This document shows, in pieces, positions 1-5,314 of a DNA stretch of 5,314 nt; within the stretch, counting starts at the first letter, position 1; each line of letters begins with the position of its first letter. A program made the translations under genes and the position numbers. The notes beneath the pieces are model-generated. The model searched no databases and had not been told where the DNA came from. It saw only the letters and a program-made list of their open reading frames with translations. Where the stretch lies: assembly GCA_937927885.1 (NCBI GenBank), contig CALEZJ010000073.1, positions 1-5,314 on the forward strand, written 5' to 3'. This stretch comes from an uncultured Paracoccaceae bacterium (GTDB taxonomy: Bacteria; Pseudomonadota; Alphaproteobacteria; Rhodobacterales; Rhodobacteraceae).

Positions 1-1
1 G

Positions 2-286
2 GCTGCTGCCGAACCCGGGGCGGCTGAACCGGTGGCGGAAGTGATCGAACCTGTGGTCGAACCGGCCCCCGCAGAACCGGCCCCCGCAGAACCGGCCCCC
101 GCAGAACCGGCCCCTGCAGAACCCGCCAGCCCTGCAGCGGTCGCAGAGGTAGCGCCCGAACCGGCACCCGCCGAACCGCCGCTGCCTGTAACCGCGGCAC
201 CTGAAACGGCACCCCCGGATGCGGGTCCTGTCGAACCCGATCCGGCCAGACCGCGCCGCGCGGGATGGTGGGCGCGCAAGGGCTGA
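2..286 (+). CDS. rne: C-terminal tail of a probable ribonuclease E (Rne/Rng family), 5' part outside window
   Basis: The frame is open from the left edge to a TGA at 284-286, giving 94 residues; a GTG at position 32 is internal, not a start. The visible part has no catalytic domain. It is almost entirely Pro, Ala, Glu and Val, with an EPAPA repeat, and ends in a short basic/aromatic patch (RPRRAGWWARKG). Such acidic proline-rich low-complexity tails ending in a basic RGWW-like motif are, as I recall, typical of RNase E in Rhodobacterales, where the disordered C-terminal half scaffolds the RNA degradosome and the catalytic S1/RNase half lies upstream. A strong hairpin follows 33 bp after the stop, so this gene ends its transcription unit. 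Alternatives are another disordered protein such as a TonB-like or cell-envelope protein; the assignment rests on the tail composition and last residues only, so it is moderate. Confidence 0.55.
   Translation, partial: AAAEPGAAEPVAEVIEPVVEPAPAEPAPAEPAPAEPAPAEPASPAAVAEVAPEPAPAEPPLPVTAAPETAPPDAGPVEPDPARPRRAGWWARKG
59..118 (+). repeat. Four tandem 15-bp units encoding EPAPA
   Basis: The unit GAACCGGCCCCCGCA is present at 59-73, 74-88 and 89-103 without change, and at 104-118 with one synonymous C-to-T change (CCC to CCT). A degenerate 18-bp copy follows at 119-136. The unit is five codons, so gain or loss of copies keeps the reading frame. Near-identity at the DNA level, including synonymous positions, indicates recent duplication by replication slippage rather than selection on the peptide alone. 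Confidence 0.93.
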
Positions 287-319
287 CCCTGCGACACCAG
301 GTCCAACAAGACGTGATCG

Positions 320-351
320 GGCCCCCCGTGACGAACGGGGGGCCTTCCCTT
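320..351 (+). terminator. GC-rich hairpin terminator after the rne-like gene
   Basis: A perfect 10-bp stem pairs 320-329 (GGCCCCCCGT) with 335-344 (ACGGGGGGCC) around a 5-base loop (GACGA). It is followed by TTCCCTT at 345-351, a pyrimidine tract with only short T runs, so it is an intrinsic-type terminator with an imperfect U tract, common in high-GC alphaproteobacteria. It sits between the TGA at 286 and the ccdA start at 383 and therefore most likely ends the upstream transcript. The stem is symmetrical but the minus strand lacks a T run after it, so it should act mainly in the + direction. Confidence 0.8.
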
Positions 352-356
352 ATGAC
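328..356 (+). promoter_or_regulatory. ccdA: Possible sigma70-type promoter for ccdA overlapping the terminator
   Basis: GTGACG at 328-333 matches four of six bases of the -35 consensus TTGACA, and TATGAC at 351-356 matches four of six of TATAAT. The spacer is exactly 17 bp. Transcription would start near 362-363, leaving a leader of about 20 nt that still includes the ccdA Shine-Dalgarno site. The -35 element would lie largely in the loop of the terminator hairpin. Only 38 bp separate the hairpin tract from the start codon at 383, so a promoter for ccdA must overlap the hairpin, lie within the upstream gene, or be replaced by readthrough. The match is modest and no experimental support is visible. 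Confidence 0.3.
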
Positions 357-370
357 GGGACAACCTAGCC

Positions 371-374
371 GGAG
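371..374 (+). promoter_or_regulatory. ccdA: Shine-Dalgarno site of ccdA
   Basis: GGAG lies 8 bases before the ATG at 383. It supports that start, which also places the first membrane helix and the SPCVLP motif at the usual distance from the N-terminus. Confidence 0.75.
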
Positions 375-382
375 CGCCGCGC

Positions 383-1135
383 ATGTTCGGGATCGACCTT
401 TTCGACGCAGCCCTGCTGCCCTCGCTGATGATCGCGGCGCTGGCGGGCGTGCTGTCGTTCCTCAGCCCCTGCGTGCTGCCCATCGTGCCGCCCTATCTGG
501 CCTACATGTCCGGCATCTCGATGCGCGACCTGACCGCCGAACGGCGCGGCCCCAGCCCGGCGACCATTCCGGCGCTGTTCTTTGTCATGGGGCTCAGCAC
601 GGTCTTTCTGTTCCTTGGCTTCACCGCTTCCAGCCTGGGACGGCTGTTCACTGAATACCGCGAGGAATTCCAGCAGGTTGCGGGCGTCGTGGTCATCGTC
701 ATGGGGCTGCATTTCCTCGGGCTTTTCCGCATCGGCTTCCTGCAGCGCGAGGCGCGGCTGGACGCGGGCGACCGCGGCGGCTCGGCTTTTGGCGCCTATG
801 TGCTGGGGCTGGCCTTTGCCTTTGGCTGGACGCCCTGCATCGGGCCGATCCTGGGCACGATCATCACCCTGGCCGCGACCGAGGATTCGGTCGCGCGCGG
901 CACCACCCTGCTGGGCGCCTATGCGGTGGGGCTGGGGCTGCCGTTCTTTCTGGCTGCGCTGTTCATCACGCGCTCGATGCGGGTGATGAACCGCATCAAG
1001 CCCTGGCTGGGAACGGTGGAAAAGGCGATGGGCCTGCTCTTGGTCCTCGTCGGCATCGCGCTGATCACCGGCTGGCTCTCGGCCTTTTCCTTCTGGCTGA
1101 TCGAGGTCTTTCCGGCCCTGGGAAGGATCGGCTGA
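383..1135 (+). CDS. ccdA: Cytochrome c biogenesis protein CcdA (membrane thiol-disulfide reductant carrier)
   Basis: The 250-residue product is an integral inner-membrane protein of the DsbD-beta/CcdA family, which passes electrons from cytoplasmic thioredoxin to periplasmic thiol-disulfide proteins used in cytochrome c maturation and related thiol chemistry. Six hydrophobic segments are visible at about residues 13-37, 61-85, 98-118, 136-163, 172-195 and 214-237. The two redox cysteines sit in the family motifs: Cys30 in LSFLSPCVLP (helix 1) and Cys152 in GWTPCIGP (helix 4); they are the only cysteines. Length fits the family (about 220-250) with no fused thioredoxin or DsbD domains, so a separate periplasmic partner such as CcmG is expected elsewhere. 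The gene follows the rne-type terminator, starts with ATG after a GGAG site, and ends 4 bp from the convergent gamma-glutamyltransferase gene. Confidence 0.95.
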   Translation: MFGIDLFDAALLPSLMIAALAGVLSFLSPCVLPIVPPYLAYMSGISMRDLTAERRGPSPATIPALFFVMGLSTVFLFLGFTASSLGRLFTEYREEFQQVAGVVVIVMGLHFLGLFRIGFLQREARLDAGDRGGSAFGAYVLGLAFAFGWTPCIGPILGTIITLAATEDSVARGTTLLGAYAVGLGLPFFLAALFITRSMRVMNRIKPWLGTVEKAMGLLLVLVGIALITGWLSAFSFWLIEVFPALGRIG

Positions 1136-1139
1136 GGGC

Positions 1140-2726
1140 TCAGTACCCCAGCGCGATCCCGTCCTTTCTTGGGTCCGAGGCGCCCACCAGAACCCCGTCC
1201 GCACCGATCTCGATGGCCTGCGCGCCGCCCAGGGCCTCGTCCGACCAGCGGACCGCATGTCCCCGCGCCGCCAGCGCATCGAAAACCCCCGGCGCATGGC
1301 CGGTTTCCAGCGCCAGCCCGTCCTGCCCGGAAAAGAGCCCGGCAAAGGCGCGCGGGGCGTCCAGCGCGGCTTGCAGGTCCATGCCGTAATCGACCAGGTT
1401 CGACACCACCCGCGCATGGCCGCAGGGCTGATAGGCGCCGCCCATCACGCCAAAGGGCATGATCACCCGCCCGTCCCGGCGCAGCATGCCGGGGATGATC
1501 GTGTGCATCGGGCGCTTGCCCCCGGCGGCCTCGTTCGGATGCCCCTCGGCCAGTGTAAAGCCCGCGCCGCGGTTCTGAAAGCCGATGCCAAACCGAGTCG
1601 AGGCCATCCCCGAGCCAAAGCCGTGAAAGATCGAATAGATCAGCGACACTGCCATGCGGTCGCGGTCGACCACGGTGATCAGGATCGTGTCCTTGTGGAT
1701 GGCCTCGGTCAGCGGTGCGACCTGCGCGATGGCGCGGGCGGGATCGATCAGGGCGGCCAGTTTCGCGGCGGTTTCGGGGGCCAGCATATGCGCCAGCCGC
1801 GTCGTGTGGTCGGCGTCGGCGATGATGCGGTTGCGCGCGTCATAGGCCAGACGCGTGGCCTCGGCCTCGACATGGGTGCGCTCGGGGCCAAAGGGATCCA
1901 TCGCGGCCAGATCGAAATGCGCGAGGATATTCAGAATCAGGATGGCGGTGGCGCCCTGACCATTGGGCGCGTGCTCGATCAAGTCTGTGCCCCGGTAGGT
2001 GCCGCTGACCGGTTCGGTGTACTCGCAGGCGACGGCGGCGAAATCCTCCAGCGTGTGGGTGCCGCCCAGCGCCCGAAGGCTGGTCACCATGTCCTCGGCC
2101 ACCTCGCCCTCATAGAACCCCGCGCGCCCCTCGCGGGCGATGCGGCGCAGCACCTCGGCCTGACCGGGCAGGGCAAAGCGCGCGCCAACACGCGGCGCAA
2201 CGCCGCCGGGCAGGAAATGACGCCGCGCCTCGTCCTTCAGATGCGCGGCCTCGGCCCAATCCTTGGCCACGCGTGGCGCGACCGGCACGCCCGTGTCGAA
2301 ATAGGCAATCGCGGGCGCCAGGACCTGCGCCATGTCCAGCCGCCCCCAATCCGCGTTCAGGCGGCAAAAGGCATCGACCGCGCCGGGCAGCGTGATCGCC
2401 TCGACCCCGTAAACCGGCACCAATGCATGGCCCGCCGCGCGCATGGCCGCGGCACTCAGCCCCTTTGGCGCCCGTCCCGAGCCGTTCATCGCCACCACGC
2501 GCTCTTCGCCCGCGGGCTTGATCAGCACAAAGGCGTCGCCGCCCAGCCCGGTCATCTGCGGCTCGCACAGGCCCAGCAGCACGCCCGCACCGATCGCCGC
2601 ATCCAGCGCATTGCCCCCCTCGCGCAACAGCTGGACCGCCACCTGCGCCGCCAGCGGGTGCGAGGTCGCTACCATCCCGTTGTCGGCATAAACGGCCGAA
2701 CGGCCCGGTTTCTGGAAATCGCGCAT
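1140..2726 (-). CDS. Gamma-glutamyltransferase family protein (YwrD-like, Ntn-hydrolase proenzyme)
   Basis: The 528-residue product belongs to the gamma-glutamyltranspeptidase family, whose members cleave themselves before a catalytic threonine and hydrolyse or transfer gamma-glutamyl groups from glutathione or related amides. Visible landmarks are GNALDAAIGA (39-48), MTGLGGDAF (58-66), Arg85 in NGSGRAPKG (equivalent to the glutamate-binding Arg of classical GGT), PNGQGA (254-259), predicted nucleophile Thr347 in KDTILITVVD, FGSGM (370-374), GGKRPMHTI (402-410), FGVMGGAYQP (425-434) and the ending GASDPRKDG. The proenzyme would split into subunits of about 346 and 182 residues. The motif after the nucleophile differs from the classical TTHYSVVD and resembles the YwrD/acylase-like subgroup. 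There is no N-terminal hydrophobic stretch, so a cytoplasmic location is likely, unlike periplasmic E. coli Ggt. The ATG at 2726 is chosen over upstream in-frame starts because of a strong GGAGG 5 bases before it and because homology begins immediately after. Substrate is unknown. Confidence 0.92.
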   Translation of the reverse strand: MRDFQKPGRSAVYADNGMVATSHPLAAQVAVQLLREGGNALDAAIGAGVLLGLCEPQMTGLGGDAFVLIKPAGEERVVAMNGSGRAPKGLSAAAMRAAGHALVPVYGVEAITLPGAVDAFCRLNADWGRLDMAQVLAPAIAYFDTGVPVAPRVAKDWAEAAHLKDEARRHFLPGGVAPRVGARFALPGQAEVLRRIAREGRAGFYEGEVAEDMVTSLRALGGTHTLEDFAAVACEYTEPVSGTYRGTDLIEHAPNGQGATAILILNILAHFDLAAMDPFGPERTHVEAEATRLAYDARNRIIADADHTTRLAHMLAPETAAKLAALIDPARAIAQVAPLTEAIHKDTILITVVDRDRMAVSLIYSIFHGFGSGMASTRFGIGFQNRGAGFTLAEGHPNEAAGGKRPMHTIIPGMLRRDGRVIMPFGVMGGAYQPCGHARVVSNLVDYGMDLQAALDAPRAFAGLFSGQDGLALETGHAPGVFDALAARGHAVRWSDEALGGAQAIEIGADGVLVGASDPRKDGIALGY

Positions 2727-2850
2727 CAGGTCCTCCGTGACTGGTCGGGCAAACCTAGGGCGACACGAGGCCAAGGGAAAGGGTCCGCGCGGTTGGACGG
2801 GTTCTTGCGGTGCCTTGACCGCAGGCGCGGGGGCGGTCATCTGTGGGGCC
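2727..2850. other. Divergent intergenic spacer (gamma-glutamyltransferase / hydrolase-Cls operon)
   Basis: This 124-bp spacer separates two divergently transcribed genes and must hold promoters for one or both. On the + strand TTGACC (2815-2820) matches a -35 box in five of six bases, but the hexamer 17 bp later, CATCTG (2838-2843), is a poor -10 and lies only 7 bp from the ATG. On the minus strand a weak TAGGTT (reverse complement of 2752-2757) could serve as a -10 for the gamma-glutamyltransferase gene. No clear operator palindrome, riboswitch or small RNA was seen. Confidence 0.4.
2732..2736 (-). promoter_or_regulatory. Shine-Dalgarno site deciding the gamma-glutamyltransferase start
   Basis: On the minus strand GGAGG stands 5 bases before the ATG whose A is at 2726. 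The frame stays open on the minus strand to 3110, so this site is what fixes the start; the extra 128 codons upstream would run through the divergent hydrolase gene and are not plausible. Confidence 0.8.
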
Positions 2851-3564
2851 ATGCTGTCGCCCCGCACCCTGACTGTCGGCTCGTACAACGTCCACAAGGG
2901 CGTCGGAATCGATCGTCGCCGCGACCCGCATCGCATCCTGTCGGTGATCCGGGAACTGGAGGTCGAACTCCTGGCGCTGCAAGAGGTCGACCGGCGCTTT
3001 GGCGACCGGCGCGGGGTGCTGGACCTTGACGCGCTGGCCGAGGCGACCGGGCTGACCCCGGTTCCGCTGGCGGACCGCAAGGGCGCGCTGGCGCATGGCT
3101 GGCACGGCAACCTGCTGCTGGCTCGCGGGGCCGAGGTCCTGGACGTGCGCGCCCTCGATCTGCCCGGGTTCGAGCCGCGCGGTGCGATTCTCGCCGACCT
3201 GCGCTTTGGCGATCAGCCGCTCAGGGTTATCTCCACGCATCTGGGGCTGCTCAAGGGCTCGCGTCTGGCGCAGGCGCGCCACCTGTCGGACGAGATCGAC
3301 GCCACCATCCCCACGCTCTTGATGGGCGACCTGAACGAATGGCGCCGGGGCCCGGGGTGTTCGCTGATGCCGCTGCGACAGCACGAAGGGGCGTCGATGC
3401 AGATGGCCGCCAGCTTTCCGGCGAACCGGCCGTTTCTGGCGCTCGACCGCATCATCGGCGCCGGACGCGCCGAGGTGCTCGATTTCGCGCCGCATGTCTC
3501 GCCGCTGGCCCGGCTGGCCTCGGATCACCTGCCGGTGCGGGCAAGGGTTCGGCTGGGACCATGA
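2851..3564 (+). CDS. Endonuclease/exonuclease/phosphatase family hydrolase (YbhP-like)
   Basis: The 237-residue product has the full set of endonuclease/exonuclease/phosphatase-fold catalytic motifs: Asn13 in SYNVHKG, Glu45 in LQEVD (metal ligand), HGNLLL at 85-90, His130 in STHLG, Asp160 and Asn162 in MGDLNEW, Asp199 in LDRII, and Ser224-Asp225-His226 in SDHLPV. The fold covers Mg-dependent phosphodiesterases and phosphatases acting on DNA, inositol phosphates or sphingomyelin, so the substrate cannot be read from the motifs. There is no signal peptide from this start, suggesting a cytoplasmic protein. Its TGA overlaps the next ATG (ATGA, 3561-3564), so it is probably translationally coupled to the cardiolipin synthase-like gene, as ybhP is paired with clsB in E. 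coli. The ATG at 2851 is preferred because the conserved core begins at residue 7; its Shine-Dalgarno (GGGG, 2845-2848) is too close to be good. A GTG at 2737 would add 38 unconserved residues and is less likely. Confidence 0.9.
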   Translation: MLSPRTLTVGSYNVHKGVGIDRRRDPHRILSVIRELEVELLALQEVDRRFGDRRGVLDLDALAEATGLTPVPLADRKGALAHGWHGNLLLARGAEVLDVRALDLPGFEPRGAILADLRFGDQPLRVISTHLGLLKGSRLAQARHLSDEIDATIPTLLMGDLNEWRRGPGCSLMPLRQHEGASMQMAASFPANRPFLALDRIIGAGRAEVLDFAPHVSPLARLASDHLPVRARVRLGP

Positions 3565-5069
3565 CCGGGATCGCCCTTTGGGTGCTTGCGGCGCTGGTCG
3601 CGCTGCTGCTTGCGGGCGTGCTGGGCCTTTGGGCGACCGGGCGTTTCGCCCGGCTGCGGCGGGGCCGCCCGTCGCGGGTCCTGCGCGCCGGGCGGACAAC
3701 GGCGCTGGACCAACTGGCGGCCGCGCCGGCGCCGGGCCTGTCGGGCGCCCGCCTGGTCGAGGACGGGCCCGAGGCGCTGGCCCTTCGCCTTGCCATGACG
3801 CGCCTGGCCGGGCGCAGCCTCGATCTGCTCTACTACATCTGGGACGACGACCTGACCGGCCGCCTGCTGGCGCAGGAATTGCTGGCCGCCGCCGATCGCG
3901 GGGTGCGCGTGCGGCTCTTGCTGGATGACGTCAACGTGTTGGGCCGCGATCCGATCTATCGCACGCTCGACCGCCATCCGCGCATCGAGGTGCGCCTGTT
4001 CAACCCGATCCGCAGCCGCGAACGGGGGTTCCTGCGCGGGGTCGAGGTCCTGCTGGCGTTTCTGCCCTACAACCGCCGCATGCATGGAAAGCTCTGGCTG
4101 GCCGACGGGCGCCTTGCCCTCCTGGGCGGGCGCAACGTGGGCGACACCTATTTCGGCGCGCAGGCAGGGGGGGGCTATCACGACCTCGACCTTCTGGCGG
4201 CGGGGGCGGTTCTGGCGCCGCTGGGCGCGCTCTTCGACCGGTTCTGGAACTCGGATGTGGCAATGCCGATCCGCCTTCTGTGGCCAAAGACCACCGGCCG
4301 TCTCAGCCGCATCCGCACGCGCCTGGCGCGGCGTCTGGCGGCCCCTTCGGCGCAGGAACGGCTGGCGGCACTGGCCCTGCCAGATCCAGAGGCCGACAGT
4401 TCCACCCTGGGCCTTGCCCGGCTTCACTGGTCGCGCCACCTGACCCCGCTGGGGGATCCGCCCGAAAAATCCCTTGGCGCCGCGCGCGATGGCTGGCTGC
4501 CCGCCGCGCTCATCCCGATGCTGCGCCGCGCCCGTCAGAGGGTCCGCATCATGACGCCCTATTTCGTCCCGGGGCGGCAAGGCATGGAGGAGCTGATCGC
4601 GCTGCGCCGCGCCGGGGTCGAGGTCGAGGTGCTGACCAACGGCCTTGCCCTCAGTGACAACCCCCTCGTGCACAGCGCCTATCTGTGGTACCGCGCGCGG
4701 CTCTTGTCCCAGGGGGTGCGGCTGATCGAACTGGCCCCCGGCCCCGACGGCAAACGCATGCTGCACGGAAAGGCCCTGATGATCGACGGCGCCGAAGCCT
4801 TTGTCGGGTCGTTCAATTTCGACCTCCGATCGGCCTTCCTGAACACCGAAACCGGTCTGCTGTTCCAGGACCCGCCGCTTCTGGCCGAACTCGCCGCTTT
4901 GTTCGACCGGCTTTCGGCGCCGGACTCTGCCTGGCACCTGTCCTTCGATGCCGGGCGCATACGCTGGCAACGCGGTGCCCGCACCTGCCTTTACGAACCC
5001 GACAGCACCGCCCCGCGCCGTGTCCTGTCATGGCTGATCGGGCATCTGCCCATCCACCGCCTGCTCTGA
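3561..5069 (+). CDS. Phospholipase D family protein, probable cardiolipin synthase (ClsC-like)
   Basis: The 502-residue product carries two HKD phosphodiesterase motifs: His175-Gly-Lys177 with Asp182 and the following GGRNVGDTYFGA (189-200), and His402-Gly-Lys404 with Asp409 and GSFNFDLRSAFLNTE (416-430). This paired layout is that of bacterial cardiolipin synthases, which join two phosphatidyl groups in the inner membrane by transphosphatidylation. One hydrophobic segment at residues 4-25 is a membrane anchor. The first motif context and the ending (LYEPDS...VLSWLIGHLPIHRLL) resemble E. coli ClsC, which uses phosphatidylethanolamine with phosphatidylglycerol; that closer assignment is from memory. 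A basic stretch around 247-259 between the domains may contact lipid head groups. The ATG at 3561 overlaps the upstream stop and begins just before the anchor helix; the frame extends upstream but inside the preceding gene. The last 42 bp overlap the end of aat on the other strand. A general phospholipase D remains possible. Confidence 0.9.
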   Translation: MTGIALWVLAALVALLLAGVLGLWATGRFARLRRGRPSRVLRAGRTTALDQLAAAPAPGLSGARLVEDGPEALALRLAMTRLAGRSLDLLYYIWDDDLTGRLLAQELLAAADRGVRVRLLLDDVNVLGRDPIYRTLDRHPRIEVRLFNPIRSRERGFLRGVEVLLAFLPYNRRMHGKLWLADGRLALLGGRNVGDTYFGAQAGGGYHDLDLLAAGAVLAPLGALFDRFWNSDVAMPIRLLWPKTTGRLSRIRTRLARRLAAPSAQERLAALALPDPEADSSTLGLARLHWSRHLTPLGDPPEKSLGAARDGWLPAALIPMLRRARQRVRIMTPYFVPGRQGMEELIALRRAGVEVEVLTNGLALSDNPLVHSAYLWYRARLLSQGVRLIELAPGPDGKRMLHGKALMIDGAEAFVGSFNFDLRSAFLNTETGLLFQDPPLLAELAALFDRLSAPDSAWHLSFDAGRIRWQRGARTCLYEPDSTAPRRVLSWLIGHLPIHRLL

Positions 5070-5314
5070 CCAGAAGGCCCCGTCCGCGCGATCGGGATTG
5101 CGCGGCGCAAAGGCCCTTGCGGGGTCGCCGGGCGCGGCCAGTGCCGCCGCCAGTCGCCGACGGTAGTCGCCGCGCGACACCTCGACCCCACCCAGCGAGG
5201 CCAGATGCGGTGTCAGATACTGGGTGTCCATCAGCGAATACCCGCCGCGCCTCAGCCGCGCCACCAGTTCCGCCAGCGCCATTTTCGAGCCGCCGGTGAC
5301 CCGGCTGACCATGC
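5028..5314 (-). CDS. aat: Leucyl/phenylalanyl-tRNA-protein transferase, C-terminal part (5' end outside window)
   Basis: This minus-strand frame runs off the right edge and ends at a TGA (5030-5028). About 94 of the usual 200-230 residues are visible. The Met at 5312 is internal: MVSRVTGGSKMAL aligns with the MFSRMENASKTAL segment of E. coli Aat. The segment GGYSLMDTQYLTPHLASLGGVEV matches the family's most conserved C-terminal motif, including the Gln (codon 5222-5220) that corresponds to the catalytic Gln of DCQ in E. coli. Aat moves Leu or Phe from charged tRNA to proteins with N-terminal Arg or Lys, marking them for ClpS/ClpAP degradation in the cytoplasm. The final 13 residues (SEQAVDGQMPDQP) lie past the conserved core and are encoded opposite the end of the cardiolipin synthase-like gene. 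Confidence 0.93.
   Translation of the reverse strand, partial: MVSRVTGGSKMALAELVARLRRGGYSLMDTQYLTPHLASLGGVEVSRGDYRRRLAAALAAPGDPARAFAPRNPDRADGAFWSEQAVDGQMPDQP

Noticed and set aside
59..136. CRISPR-like array
   Set aside because: The repeats are directly adjacent 15-bp units without spacers and in the coding frame, so they are a coding tandem repeat.
265..654. Small + strand open frame overlapping the rne tail and ccdA
   Set aside because: It runs through the terminator hairpin and into ccdA in a different frame, with no motif or convincing ribosome site.
365..1417. Minus-strand open frame of 350 codons across ccdA and the end of the gamma-glutamyltransferase gene
   Set aside because: It crosses two real genes in the wrong frame, and its translation is hydrophilic and repetitive in composition with no family motif.
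1257..3029. Long + strand open frame of 590 codons opposite the gamma-glutamyltransferase gene
   Set aside because: Its product is rich in Arg, Gly, His and Gln with no recognisable domain, and it lies antisense to a gene with full family motifs. Long antisense open frames are expected in high-GC DNA with strong third-position bias.
2727..3110. N-terminal extension of the gamma-glutamyltransferase by 128 residues
   Set aside because: The frame is open, but the extension would lie over the divergent hydrolase gene, has a Ser/Arg/Pro-rich shadow composition, and a strong GGAGG site marks the start at 2726.
3339..3560. Upstream extension of the cardiolipin synthase-like protein by 74 residues
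   Set aside because: It overlaps the C-terminal catalytic region of the hydrolase in another frame and would bury the membrane anchor; the ATGA overlap at 3561 gives a natural start.
3525..4970. Minus-strand open frame of 481 codons opposite the cardiolipin synthase-like gene
   Set aside because: Low-complexity Gln/Arg/Pro-rich product with no domain, running across two well-supported + strand genes. It is a GC-bias shadow.

Overview
The window is high-GC DNA with densely packed genes, strong G/C bias at third codon positions and little intergenic space. Protein similarity recalled from memory (the RNase E-type tail, CcdA, the ClsC-like phospholipase D and Aat) points to an alphaproteobacterium, most likely Rhodobacteraceae and perhaps Paracoccus-like. 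This is inference from sequence character, not a database match.

Layout from left to right. (1) Positions 2-286 hold the last 94 codons of a gene entering from the left: a Pro/Ala/Glu-rich tail with a 15-bp tandem repeat, ending in a basic/Trp patch, best explained as the C-terminus of ribonuclease E. A near-perfect GC-rich hairpin at 320-344 closes that unit. (2) Positions 383-1135 encode CcdA, the six-helix membrane thiol reductant carrier, with a clear Shine-Dalgarno site and a possible promoter overlapping the hairpin. (3) Positions 1140-2726, minus strand, encode a gamma-glutamyltransferase-family Ntn-hydrolase of the YwrD-like kind without a signal peptide; its stop lies 4 bp from the ccdA stop. 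(4) After a 124-bp divergent spacer, positions 2851-3564 encode an endonuclease/exonuclease/phosphatase-fold metal-dependent hydrolase. Its stop overlaps (ATGA) the start of (5) a two-HKD, N-terminally membrane-anchored phospholipase D/cardiolipin synthase resembling ClsC, 3561-5069. (6) The C-terminal part of leucyl/phenylalanyl-tRNA-protein transferase (aat) enters from the right on the minus strand and ends at 5028, overlapping the 3' end of the phospholipase D gene by 42 bp in exact antisense codon register.

Functionally this is a housekeeping stretch: RNA turnover, periplasmic thiol redox and cytochrome c maturation, gamma-glutamyl metabolism, phospholipid synthesis and N-degron tagging. 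Only the hydrolase-phospholipase D pair looks like a true operon; it resembles the ybhP-clsB arrangement of E. coli and suggests a shared role in phospholipid or membrane metabolism. I see no mobile element, CRISPR array, tRNA or rRNA gene, and no convincing new system. The points most worth a second look are the coupled hydrolase-Cls pair, the in-register antisense overlap, and the divergent nucleophile motif of the gamma-glutamyltransferase homologue.
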